Assembly: GCA_015232395.1 (NCBI GenBank)
Contig: JADFZT010000023.1
Coordinates: forward strand, 1-59,374
From: Magnetococcales bacterium
Lineage (GTDB): Bacteria; Pseudomonadota; Magnetococcia; Magnetococcales; JADFZT01
DNA: 59,374 bases
Direction of reading: 5' to 3'
Below, piece after piece: positions 45,192 through 53,265 of this stretch. The position numbers and the translations under genes are program-made. The stretch's first letter is position 1. The number at the start of each line of letters is the position of its first letter. The notes under the pieces were generated by a model, which saw only the letters and a list, made by a program, of their open reading frames with translations, was not told the DNA's origin and did no database searches.

Positions 45192-45388
45192 CGTCATTCC
45201 CGCGAATGCGGGAATCCAGGGAGTCTGGCACGAATCTATCCAATTTTTCCATAATTTTCAGTTGAATTGTCTGTTTTTTTAAAGGTTTGATTTATTCTTG
45301 CGGGCCATCATGATCTCCCTGGATCCCCGCTTTCGCGGGGATGACGAGTCAGGGAAGAGTGCCCAATTTTGAGATAGAACTGCTATAG
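45192..45388 (+). repeat. MITE-like element, copy 1
   Basis: Two hairpin arms bound a 99-base middle. The left arm (45192-45219) is a CGTCATTCCCGCG...GGAATCCAG palindrome and the right arm (45319-45346) is the same type in inverse order. The right arm continues through GTCAGGGAAGAGTG and CAATTTTGAGA to CTGCTATA (to 45388). The copy at 57321-57519 is inverted and matches in both arms, middle length and outer flank. No gene is inside. Confidence 0.8.
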
Positions 45389-45466
45389 CGCGTTTCGCAT
45401 CAGGTGCAGATCAATGGTTGCTCGTCAGGTCAGGATCAGGGGTGTAGATTTTTGGTCCATCAGGCA

Positions 45467-45646
45467 TCAGGGGCATTTGCCTTTTTTTCCCTCCATCATC
45501 TTTGGAGAGCAGCCGCCGGAGCAGCCGCAGTTGTTGCCCTTTGGGGGTGGGTTGAAGGTGCGTTTGAGACCTCTGCCTACATAGAGCAGGCAGAGGATTC
45601 CCACCACGGAGAGGGTCAAAATATCCATCAGGCTGGTTTCGTTCAT
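45467..45646 (-). CDS. FeoB-associated Cys-rich membrane protein
   Basis: This 59-residue protein has one N-terminal membrane helix (MDILTLSVVGILCLLYVGRG) and a cytosolic tail with NCGCSGGCSPK, a metal-binding Cys cluster, and a final KGKCP. Small proteins of this shape are encoded just after feoB in many bacteria and are thought to act with ferrous iron uptake. It starts at 45646, 39 bases after the feoB stop on the same strand. Confidence 0.85.
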   Translation of the reverse strand: MNETSLMDILTLSVVGILCLLYVGRGLKRTFNPPPKGNNCGCSGGCSPKMMEGKKGKCP

Positions 45647-45684
45647 GGTTTGATGACCACTCTCACTTTAAGTCTCTGTTTGGA

Positions 45685-47820
45685 TCATGCCAGAAGGTGA
45701 CCGACCTTGACGATGGAGAAGGCCAGGGTCCAGGCCAGGGTGAGGGAAAAGACGACGGAAAATCCAGCCCAGCGCCATCCCCCTGCTTCACGCCGAATGG
45801 CTGCGATGGTAGCGAGGCACGGGGCATAGAGCAAGGCGAAGACCATGAAGGAGAAGGCCACCAGGGGGGACATGGTGCCTGCCAATACCTCCCGCAGGCT
45901 GTCGGACTCTTCGGTGGCCTCTTCCCCCTGGGAGTAGAGCACCGCATAACTGGCCACCACCACCTCTTTGGCGACAAAACCGGTCAAAATGGCCACGGTA
46001 TCCTTCCAGGTAAACTCCAAGGGGGCGAGAAGCGGGGCGACCGTGTGAGAAACTTGCCCCAGGTAGCTTTTTTCCAGGGCTTCCTGTCCCTGTTGCAGTT
46101 TCAGTTTGTGGAGTGCCTGATCCCGTTCAACGGTTGCGGGTTCATTTTCCAGCTGGGTGATGGCCTGTTCGTAGTTTATGGACCAGTTGATCTCTTTGGG
46201 GAACTCCTGCAAAAACCAGATGACGATGGATCCAACCAGAATGACTCCGGCGATTTTTTGCAGGAAGTTCAAGGCCTTGTCCCACATGTGCACAATTACG
46301 GCCCGCAAGGTGGGCAGGCGATAGGGGGGCAGCTCCATGACGAAGGCTTCGGCAGCGCCTTGGGGGAGAATTTTATTCAGAAAAACCGAGGCCGCCATGG
46401 CCATGATGATGGAGAGCATATACATGCCAAAGACCACGGTACCGGCATTTTCGGCAAAAAAGGCCCCGGCAAAGAGGATGAAGACCGGCAGTCTGGCGGC
46501 GCAGAGCATGAAGGGGTTGACCAGAATGGCGATGAGTCGGGAGCGGTCGCTTTCGATGGTGCGGGTAGCCATCACCGCAGGCACGTTACAGCCGAAGCCC
46601 ATTACCAGGGGAATGAGCGCCTTACCGTGGAGGCCGAAGGTGTGCATCACCCGGTCCATCAGGAAGGCCGCCCGGGTGAGATAACCGGTTTCGCTGAAGA
46701 TGGCCATGAAGAAAAAGAGGATGACGATGTTGGGCAGAAAGATGATGGTGCCGCCGACCCCTGCGATAATACCATCAATCACCAGATCGTGGACCATCCC
46801 TGGGGGAATGATATCGTCCAAGGCGTCGGAGACGATGGATACACCGGCATCGATCCAATCCATGGGATATTCGCCGATGGAAAAGGTGGTCTGAAACATC
46901 AGCCACAGGAAAGCGATAAAAATGGGAATCCCCATCACCTTGTGGAGCAGCAGGGTATCGAGCTTACGGGTCATGTCGAGGCGGGCGTTGGCGTCCGGGG
47001 TGACCTCAACCGCTTCGACGACCAAGCCGTGAACAAAACCGAAACGGGCGTCGGCAAAGAGCATTTCACACTCCTCGCCATGGTCTCTGGAAAGGTCGTA
47101 GCGTTCTCGACGAACCAGCTCCAGCAGGTGGGCATGCTCCTCCTCCTGGCGCAAAAGGGCGTCATCCCCCTCCAATAGTTTGATGGAGAGCCAGCGACCC
47201 TGATGGTCGTCCATCTCTTCCCCGGGGTGGAGATCGTGGAGATGTTTTTGTACCCGTTGCACCGACTCTTCCAGATGGCTGTCATACTGGATAAAGGAGG
47301 GGGTGGGGGGGGTGGATTGCCCGGCTACCGTGACGACACTGTCCAGGAGTTCTTCCATCCCGTTGCCGGAGATGGCGTTCATGGTGAGCACCGGTCCTCC
47401 CAGCATGGAGGAGAGGGATTTGATATCGATCTTGATTTTTTTCTTGTCCGCCTCGTCGATCATGTTGAGGAGGAATATGGTGGGCCGGCCCATTTCCATC
47501 AGCTGCGTGGTCAAAAACAGCGAACGCTCCAGATTACCGGCATCCAGCACGTTGACGATGATGTCGGCGTTGCGGGCGTTGATATAATCCCGGCTTTCCG
47601 CTTCCTCAGGGGTCTGGGTGGTGAGGGCGTAGACCCCGGGGAGATCCACCAGATTGATTTCCCACCCCTGGTGGTGGGTGATGCGCTGCTGCACCGCAAC
47701 CGTGACCCGGGGATAGTTACCCACCTGGTCTTTGGATTTGGCGAGTTTATTGATGATGGAGGTTTTGCCGCAGTTGGGATTACCCACCAGAGCCACGGTA
47801 ATGGAGCGCTGTTCAGACAC
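45685..47820 (-). CDS. feoB: Ferrous iron transporter FeoB
   Basis: FeoB is the GTP-dependent inner-membrane Fe(II) importer. The 711-residue protein has an N-terminal G domain: VALVGNPNCGKTSIINKLAK (P loop), VDLPGVYALTT and LNMIDEADK. A GDI-like helical part follows. The membrane part has the gate motifs MGFGCNVPAVMATRTIES and AARLPVFILFAGAF, and the C-terminal half has a second gate (LLYAPCLATIAAIRRE). It is slightly shorter than E. coli FeoB. The gene follows feoA with a hairpin-rich gap and precedes a small Cys-rich partner. Confidence 0.97.
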   Translation of the reverse strand: MSEQRSITVALVGNPNCGKTSIINKLAKSKDQVGNYPRVTVAVQQRITHHQGWEINLVDLPGVYALTTQTPEEAESRDYINARNADIIVNVLDAGNLERSLFLTTQLMEMGRPTIFLLNMIDEADKKKIKIDIKSLSSMLGGPVLTMNAISGNGMEELLDSVVTVAGQSTPPTPSFIQYDSHLEESVQRVQKHLHDLHPGEEMDDHQGRWLSIKLLEGDDALLRQEEEHAHLLELVRRERYDLSRDHGEECEMLFADARFGFVHGLVVEAVEVTPDANARLDMTRKLDTLLLHKVMGIPIFIAFLWLMFQTTFSIGEYPMDWIDAGVSIVSDALDDIIPPGMVHDLVIDGIIAGVGGTIIFLPNIVILFFFMAIFSETGYLTRAAFLMDRVMHTFGLHGKALIPLVMGFGCNVPAVMATRTIESDRSRLIAILVNPFMLCAARLPVFILFAGAFFAENAGTVVFGMYMLSIIMAMAASVFLNKILPQGAAEAFVMELPPYRLPTLRAVIVHMWDKALNFLQKIAGVILVGSIVIWFLQEFPKEINWSINYEQAITQLENEPATVERDQALHKLKLQQGQEALEKSYLGQVSHTVAPLLAPLEFTWKDTVAILTGFVAKEVVVASYAVLYSQGEEATEESDSLREVLAGTMSPLVAFSFMVFALLYAPCLATIAAIRREAGGWRWAGFSVVFSLTLAWTLAFSIVKVGHLLA

Positions 47821-47852
47821 GATAGGCTTCCTTTATTTCTTGAAAGACGCAC

Positions 47853-47960
47853 TGCCTGACTTAAAGAATTCAGGCAATAAAAGATTCAACCGACAGACAA
47901 TAAGCCTGTCGGCTGGATGCTTTGCAGCTTAACGCCCTATGGATCAGGGCGTTAAGCTGC
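47853..47960. repeat. Three tandem hairpins between feoA and feoB
   Basis: Three inverted repeats lie in a row. They are TGCCTGA...TCAGGCA (47853-47876), CCGACAG...CTGTCGG (47890-47912), and a perfect 15-bp stem GCAGCTTAACGCCCT with AGGGCGTTAAGCTGC around a 7-base loop (47924-47960). All lie in the 168-base gap of the feoA-feoB operon. They could set different mRNA levels for FeoA and FeoB or serve as regulatory or processing sites. Confidence 0.8.
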
Positions 47961-47988
47961 TATGTCAGGAGAAGGTCGAAACGATTGG

Positions 47989-48210
47989 TCAGGAGTCGAC
48001 CAGGATGTTTCTCGCGTCTTCGTTGCGGATGGTGAGGCGGTAACCCAGGATGGAATAGATACGGGGATCCCCCATGGGGGCTTTTACTTCCAACGAAATT
48101 TCTTTGCCTTTGACGATCCCCAGGGCCATCAACCGCCGCTTACTGGTTTCGTCTCCCATCAGGCGATGGATTTTGGCGGTTTCTCCATTTTTCAAGTCGG
48201 CAAGGGTCAC
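47989..48210 (-). CDS. feoA: Ferrous iron transport protein FeoA
   Basis: FeoA is a small SH3-like cytosolic protein that regulates FeoB. The 73-residue product has LADLKNGETAKIHRLMGD, then RRLMALGIVKGKEISLEVKA and a final beta block GYRLTIRNEDARNILVDS, as in the family. It is the first gene of the feo operon. A Fur-like operator was not identified in the 195 bases upstream. Confidence 0.95.
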   Translation of the reverse strand: MTLADLKNGETAKIHRLMGDETSKRRLMALGIVKGKEISLEVKAPMGDPRIYSILGYRLTIRNEDARNILVDS

Positions 48211-48405
48211 GTTGGGCCTCCACGATGGTTGAACTGGATGCGTGCGGATTCAAGCCTGATTTGAGCTTGAAAGTCGCAGGCATGATCAAAGAGCCTTGTT
48301 GGTCAATGGTGGCAGCTAACTGCGAATCAATCTTGCTACCATCCGCTTCTTTACTATCATTGGCTCATTTTATTGTCAACCATGAATGATGGCGTTTGTA
48401 ACATT

Positions 48406-49722
48406 TTATGATGATTCCATGACAACGGCCCCAGGCTGGTTGAAGAAGCCCTGTTTTTTGAGAAAAGTACGCAGGGTGAGCCCAACCAGAAGCACGGTGG
48501 AGGAGCCGCTCAACCACAGAGGAACCGCATCTTCCTGGGCTGAGGCCATGGGCGCTTCGATCACCAGGTTCCAGTGAAGAGCGATCCAGTCGATGAGAAG
48601 CCCGAACCCGACGGCACTCAGGAGAATGCCCAGCACATAGGCCGCCATGATCTTCCAGCCCAGCTCCCGGCCGATGATCCCCAAGGGGGCGATGTTGGTG
48701 GCGGGGCCTGCGATGAGAAAAGCCAGGGCCATGCCCGGGGTGAGGCCGCTATAGAGCATGGCGGCGGCCAGTGGGGTGGAGGCGGTGGCGCAGACATAGA
48801 CCGGAATGGAGGCCACCACGATCAGGAGCATGGCCATTATCCCGCCATCGGCATACTGGTGCAGGTCACCGGGAGGTAACCAGGTCATCACTGCCGCAGC
48901 CAGAAGCAATCCTACCCCAAGCCACAGGGCCAGATCATCCCAAAGATCGGTGAGGGCGTAGCGCACGCCCAGCTCAAAGCGCCTCCAAACCGAAAGCTTT
49001 TTGAAATCCATCTCGGGGGCCGAACTGCCACAACAGCCACCACTGGAGCAGGCCGATTCACTCTTTTTTTCCGTTGGGGCTGGGTTGGTTTCCATGGCTG
49101 GGCCGGGGGCTTGGCTGCTGTTTTGGCTCTCCAAAATAGGCATGGTGGCGCACCCCCCTTCATCCCGGGTCATGATGGGAATGGTGTTGCCACTCCCCAG
49201 GGCCATGATGGGGATGGCCGTGCTTCTGGTTGCGTAGCCGGATGGCGCGGCAACAGTGGATTGTACCGCCACAGGAATGGGCTTGGGAGCTGCGGGCTTG
49301 GGGAGCTGTTGTGGGGCTTCTTCCTTATCCACCAGCAGGGTCAAAAATCCCGAAAGCAGGGCGCTCAGGATGGCGGTGATGGGGCGGATGATGGTCATGA
49401 TGGGGCCCAGCATAATCCACGAAACCGCTACGGAATCAACGCCGGTTTCCGGAGTGGCCACCAAAAAAGAGACCGTGGCTGGTTTTGACGCCCCATTGCG
49501 CCTCAACCCCAAAGCCATGGGAATCACCGAGCAGGAACAGAGGGGCAGGGGGGCACCGATCAGGGCACCTCTCAGGATGGGGCCGCTTCCCTTCCCCCCC
49601 AGCCAGCGGCTGATGGTACTTTCAGGAATCCAATATTTGATAAACCCCGCAGCGAGCAGTCCCCCCACCAGCCAGGGGGCCATGTCCAGGGTGAGATCCA
49701 GCAGATTGTTCAGGTAAGACAT
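48406..49722 (-). CDS. SO_0444-type Cu/Zn efflux permease
   Basis: The protein (438 residues from the chosen start) is a polytopic permease in two halves. The first half has GALIGAPLPLCSCSVIPMALG and FLVATPETGVDSVAV; the second has VYVCATASTPLAAAMLYSG and FLIAGPATNIAPLG. This is the pattern of the PF03773 permease group named for metal efflux. A central cytosolic linker has a Cys-rich metal motif (SACSSGGCCGSSAPEM) and three near-repeats of a PIM/PIL unit. GGAG precedes the ATG at 49722, so the extra upstream residues (to 49743) are doubtful. The divergent MerR gene and promoter point to metal induction. Confidence 0.87.
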   Translation of the reverse strand: MSYLNNLLDLTLDMAPWLVGGLLAAGFIKYWIPESTISRWLGGKGSGPILRGALIGAPLPLCSCSVIPMALGLRRNGASKPATVSFLVATPETGVDSVAVSWIMLGPIMTIIRPITAILSALLSGFLTLLVDKEEAPQQLPKPAAPKPIPVAVQSTVAAPSGYATRSTAIPIMALGSGNTIPIMTRDEGGCATMPILESQNSSQAPGPAMETNPAPTEKKSESACSSGGCCGSSAPEMDFKKLSVWRRFELGVRYALTDLWDDLALWLGVGLLLAAAVMTWLPPGDLHQYADGGIMAMLLIVVASIPVYVCATASTPLAAAMLYSGLTPGMALAFLIAGPATNIAPLGIIGRELGWKIMAAYVLGILLSAVGFGLLIDWIALHWNLVIEAPMASAQEDAVPLWLSGSSTVLLVGLTLRTFLKKQGFFNQPGAVVMESS

Positions 49723-49813
49723 CGGGTTCTCCATGGGGTTCATTTACAACTTGTTAACGTAACCGGGGTCAATCCAGGCTGTTTTCGTCTGGATTGGGGT
49801 CACTCTTTCCGTT

Positions 49814-49844
49814 ACGGTACAACCTACAGTAGCTTTAGGTTCAA
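49814..49844 (-). promoter_or_regulatory. MerR-type promoter with 19-bp spacer and palindromic operator
   Basis: On the minus strand TTGAAC (-35, 49839-49844) and TACCGT (-10, 49814-49819) are separated by exactly 19 bases. A dyad, AACCTACAGTAGCTTTAGGTT (49821-49841, near-palindromic), fills the spacer. Such over-long spacers with a central dyad are the hallmark of promoters that MerR-family metal sensors activate by twisting the DNA. It reads into the permease gene. Confidence 0.85.
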
Positions 49845-49852
49845 GGGAAAAA

Positions 49853-50305
49853 ATGCAAATGAGAACACGAATCCAAATCGGTAAGCTTGCCAAGGCGGGG
49901 GGGTGCAAGGTGCAGACCATTCGCTACTATGAAGAAATCGGGCTCCTGGAACCCCCCATGCGTTCCTCCGGCAACCAGCGCATCTATGCCCAACACCATC
50001 TGGATCGGCTGGTTTTTATCCGCCACTGCCGGGATCTGGGCTTTCCCCTGGATCGTATCCGCAAGCTGTTGGCTCTCAACGACGATAGTGAGCGTGCCTG
50101 CGAGGAGGTGGAGGAGATCGCCCGGGAGCAGTTGGGGGAGGTGGAGCGCAAGATATCGATTTTGAATGGCCTGAAGTTGGAACTGGAGCGGATTATCAAC
50201 AGTTGCAGTGGATTGGGGCCTGCCGGGGATTGCGAAATCATCCAGGCGCTGGCGGATCACAGCGCCTGTTTTTCCAACCATCATGAGGGGGATGAGAAAG
50301 GGTGA
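49853..50305 (+). CDS. MerR-family heavy-metal responsive regulator
   Basis: The 150-residue protein has the MerR winged helix: IQIGKLAKAGGCKVQTIRYY, then EEIGLLEPPMRSSGNQRIYA. A dimerisation coil follows (VEEIAREQLGEVERKISILN). The metal-site region has a Cys at the start of the coil (SERACEEVEEI), NSCSGLGPAGDCEI and a final SACFSNHH, as in Cd/Pb/Zn sensors. It is divergent from the permease, whose promoter it should activate. Alternative starts lie at residues 1 and 3. Confidence 0.9.
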   Translation: MQMRTRIQIGKLAKAGGCKVQTIRYYEEIGLLEPPMRSSGNQRIYAQHHLDRLVFIRHCRDLGFPLDRIRKLLALNDDSERACEEVEEIAREQLGEVERKISILNGLKLELERIINSCSGLGPAGDCEIIQALADHSACFSNHHEGDEKG

Positions 50306-50349
50306 AGGAGGGGTGGCGCTCTGATGGAGCTTTGAGTTGTCAGGGGGGA

Positions 50350-52965
50350 TCAGGCGGGGGGCTTCTTGGGTTTTTTCTTGACCACACTTTTAACACACGC
50401 CACCAGATCCCGGGTCATCAAGCTCCCCTTTTGATAGCGATCTTCAGGCTCTTTTTCCAGCAATCGATTGATCACCTGCTCCAAACAGGGGGGTAGCCCC
50501 GGTCGGTGAGTGCGAACGCCGGGGGCGGGCTGGCGGGTGATCTGAAACAGCGTGCTGGCCAGATCATCCCCATGGAAGGGGCGTCGACCGGTGAGAAGCT
50601 GATAGAAGAGGGTGCCCAGGGAAAAAAGATCCGAGCGGCCATCCACCTTGGCGCCGGCGATCTGCTCCGGGGACATATAATGGGGTGTGCCCATGACGTG
50701 TCCGGTGCGGGTTTGGCCAATATTGCTTTCGGTCAGGCGGGCAATGCCAAAATCGGTCACCTTCACATCCCCGCTTTCCGGGTCGTAGAGGACGTTGGCC
50801 GGCTTGATATCCCGATGGACGACGCCGTTTTTGTGGGCATAATCCAACGCCATCGCCACCTTGGCCATGATCTGAATCAGCCGTGTCAGGGGCAGGAGGT
50901 CGCCTTCCTGGGTGTAGCGCTCCAGATTGTGGCCCGGCAAAAAGGCCATGGCGATATAGGCCACATCCTGCTCTTCGCCGCTGTCGTGGATGGTGACGAT
51001 GTTGGGATGGTTGAGGCGTCCAGCGCTTTCAGCCTCCCGGAAAAAGCGTGTCTTGGCGTTCTGAAGATCCTCTCCGGCAAATTCATCTCCCAAGGGTAGG
51101 GTTTTGATCGCCACCGTCCGATTGATCTTTGGATCCCGCCCCTGGTAAACCACCCCCATGGCCCCGCGTCCCAGCTCTTTTTCGATGATGTAGCGCCCCA
51201 ACATCGGTTTTTGTACATCGGATACCCCTTCCGTATCCGGGGTCGGGAGCAGGGTGTTGGCCCCGGTGGAGGCGGGGCCTGGCATCAGGTTGCTGGAGAG
51301 GGCATCGGTGCGTTCCAGGCGCTCTGCCACATCCCGAAAACCGGGGGCGTGGTCGAGGATGGTGCGGTAGGCGGAGGAGGCCTTGGCATATTGGCGTTTG
51401 CGTTCAAAATCCAGGGCCAGATGGAAATAAATTTCCATCAGGGTTTCGTCCGGTGGGCACTTGCGAAACTTTTCAAAAGCCAGATCCAACTGCCCCTGCC
51501 CCTGAAAAACCAGTCCCAGGAGACGATTGTTTTCAGCGGATTCGGCGGCAAAAGTGCGATGGTTTCGCTCTGATGCGAGAAATCCCCGGGTGGTAAAGAG
51601 GGGATAGCCGATGGCCAGGAGCAGCAGAGGCCCCATCAGCTGAAGCCATAGAGAGGTGGCCACCATCAGATAAAAGTGTGTGCCGACAAGCCCCAGCCCG
51701 ATCAGCAGGCTGATGATCGCCGCTCCCCCCGGTGACAACCTGGGCAGAACACCGGCCAAAAAGAGCAATAGCGCCAGATAGAGCCCGAGCTTGGCTGGAA
51801 AGCCCCAGGAGGGAATGGTAAAGCGGTCCAGGTTGAGGAGGGATTCCACCCCGTGAGCCAAGAGCGTGACTGGAGCCATGGCGGGGGAGAGTGGTGTTGC
51901 AAAGTGACCTGCCAGACCGGGAGCCGTCACGCCGATCAAGACGATGCGATCCCGATATTTTCCGGCTTTGATCCGACCGTTCAGAAGATCGACAAAGGAG
52001 TCCACCGGGAAGGGGTGGTCGTTTCTGGGGTCTGAATAAAAATAGGGGTTGAAACGGCGTTGGTGGTTGGTGGGTAGCTGCAGATTGCCCAGCTGAATGG
52101 TGCCATCGGGATGGAGATGAATATCACTGGCAGACAGGTTTAATGCCCGGGCGGCAGTGAGTAGAGTCAGGGAGGGAAAAAAATCTCCCTGGAAGGAAAC
52201 AACCAGGGGCAGGCTGCGCAGGCTGCCATCGGAATCCAGCGCCAAAACCTGTGCGCCAACACCAGCCGCCGCCCGTCCCAATTGGGCCATCGGGGGAGTG
52301 GCTGCCCGGGCCATGAGGGGTTGGGCCACTTCGGGAATGGGTTCGGCTGGAGGGGGGATGGTGTGGCGGTGAAGATAGTCATCCAGGGGCTTGGTTGGGG
52401 CTTGGGTGGGTAGTCCCGGAATGAAGGTGCCTCCCAGCACCACATTGCCCGCTTCGCGCAGGGCGTTGGCCAGCTGCCGGTCGGTGTCGAGCTTTTGGAT
52501 GGCGTCGGTCAAAATACGACTCAAAACCCGGCTGTCCCGGACCATGGCCATCTGGTTGTCGGCTTCCTCATCGCCTTTTTTCGGGCTCATTTGATGCAGG
52601 CTGGAACTCTGGAGAAAACCGAGGGCGCGGGTCAGGTGAGCGAGTCCCGGATCATTTTGGGCTTCCAGAAACAGGACATTTTCCACCACCACCTTGGGTT
52701 TGCCTTGGGCCAGTTTGTTGATCAGACGGGCATGGGTATCCCGGGGCCAAGGCCAACGACCCAGTTCAGAGATGCTCTTTTCATCGATGGCGAGGATGGA
52801 GATGGGGTGTTTTGGCGGACGGGCACTCAGCTGCACCCCCCAGTCATAGGCGGTGCGTTCCAGGCCCTGGATCAGGTCTCCCTGATCGTTGGCCACCAGA
52901 AAAAGAGTGAGGGCAAGTCCCAAAAGCCAGGGATTACGCCAAAAACGAATTGTCATGAGCCGCAT
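50350..52965 (-). CDS. CHASE2-domain transmembrane Ser/Thr protein kinase
   Basis: The protein (about 871 residues from the chosen start) has an N-terminal anchor (WLLGLALTLFLVAND). A periplasmic CHASE2 sensor domain follows (about residues 25-400: ISILAIDEKSISELGRWPWP, DRIVLIGVTAPGLAGHFATP), then three membrane helices (about 405-475). A TPR-like helical part (about 490-560) precedes a cytosolic kinase (about 610-865). The kinase shows KELGRGAMGVVYQGRD, VAIKTL, VHRDIKPANVLYD and VTDFGIARL, so it looks active. The start is uncertain among Mets at 53028, 52965 and 52956. It probably senses a periplasmic signal. Confidence 0.9.
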   Translation of the reverse strand: MRLMTIRFWRNPWLLGLALTLFLVANDQGDLIQGLERTAYDWGVQLSARPPKHPISILAIDEKSISELGRWPWPRDTHARLINKLAQGKPKVVVENVLFLEAQNDPGLAHLTRALGFLQSSSLHQMSPKKGDEEADNQMAMVRDSRVLSRILTDAIQKLDTDRQLANALREAGNVVLGGTFIPGLPTQAPTKPLDDYLHRHTIPPPAEPIPEVAQPLMARAATPPMAQLGRAAAGVGAQVLALDSDGSLRSLPLVVSFQGDFFPSLTLLTAARALNLSASDIHLHPDGTIQLGNLQLPTNHQRRFNPYFYSDPRNDHPFPVDSFVDLLNGRIKAGKYRDRIVLIGVTAPGLAGHFATPLSPAMAPVTLLAHGVESLLNLDRFTIPSWGFPAKLGLYLALLLFLAGVLPRLSPGGAAIISLLIGLGLVGTHFYLMVATSLWLQLMGPLLLLAIGYPLFTTRGFLASERNHRTFAAESAENNRLLGLVFQGQGQLDLAFEKFRKCPPDETLMEIYFHLALDFERKRQYAKASSAYRTILDHAPGFRDVAERLERTDALSSNLMPGPASTGANTLLPTPDTEGVSDVQKPMLGRYIIEKELGRGAMGVVYQGRDPKINRTVAIKTLPLGDEFAGEDLQNAKTRFFREAESAGRLNHPNIVTIHDSGEEQDVAYIAMAFLPGHNLERYTQEGDLLPLTRLIQIMAKVAMALDYAHKNGVVHRDIKPANVLYDPESGDVKVTDFGIARLTESNIGQTRTGHVMGTPHYMSPEQIAGAKVDGRSDLFSLGTLFYQLLTGRRPFHGDDLASTLFQITRQPAPGVRTHRPGLPPCLEQVINRLLEKEPEDRYQKGSLMTRDLVACVKSVVKKKPKKPPA

Positions 52966-53265
52966 TCTATACCCGGATTCCCGCCAATACCATTGTTCCT
53001 TTGCGCCCCTCCAAGGTTGTGATTCCAAGCAGGAACAGGCTACGTGATCGGGGAGAGGATATTTCGGTATTTTTGGTGGGAGTGCTCCCCCCGGTTATTC
53101 GAACCCGTCGTAGAATAGTGTCGAGAGTGGGGTGAGATTGTTGGTCGGCCTGTTTTTCAGTTCCTGTGAATACCGCCAGCGCTTTTTTTCATCCAGCGTA
53201 AACGATAAGATGGCGGTTTGCTGAAAGTCACTTTTTAAGTCGAGAGAGCGCTTGCCGCCACATCC

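Noticed and set aside
45192-45346. Possible CRISPR repeats (palindromic CCCGCG units)
   Set aside because: Only two arms in inverse order with a single 99-base middle. They do not form a regularly spaced direct repeat array, and no cas gene is near.
45697-47178. 493-codon open frame on the plus strand opposite feoB
   Set aside because: Antisense to feoB; Asp/Gly/His-rich content with no domain.
48211-48405. Fur box before feoA
   Set aside because: The stretch is AT-rich, but I could not find a convincing 19-bp GATAATGATAATCATTATC-like match.
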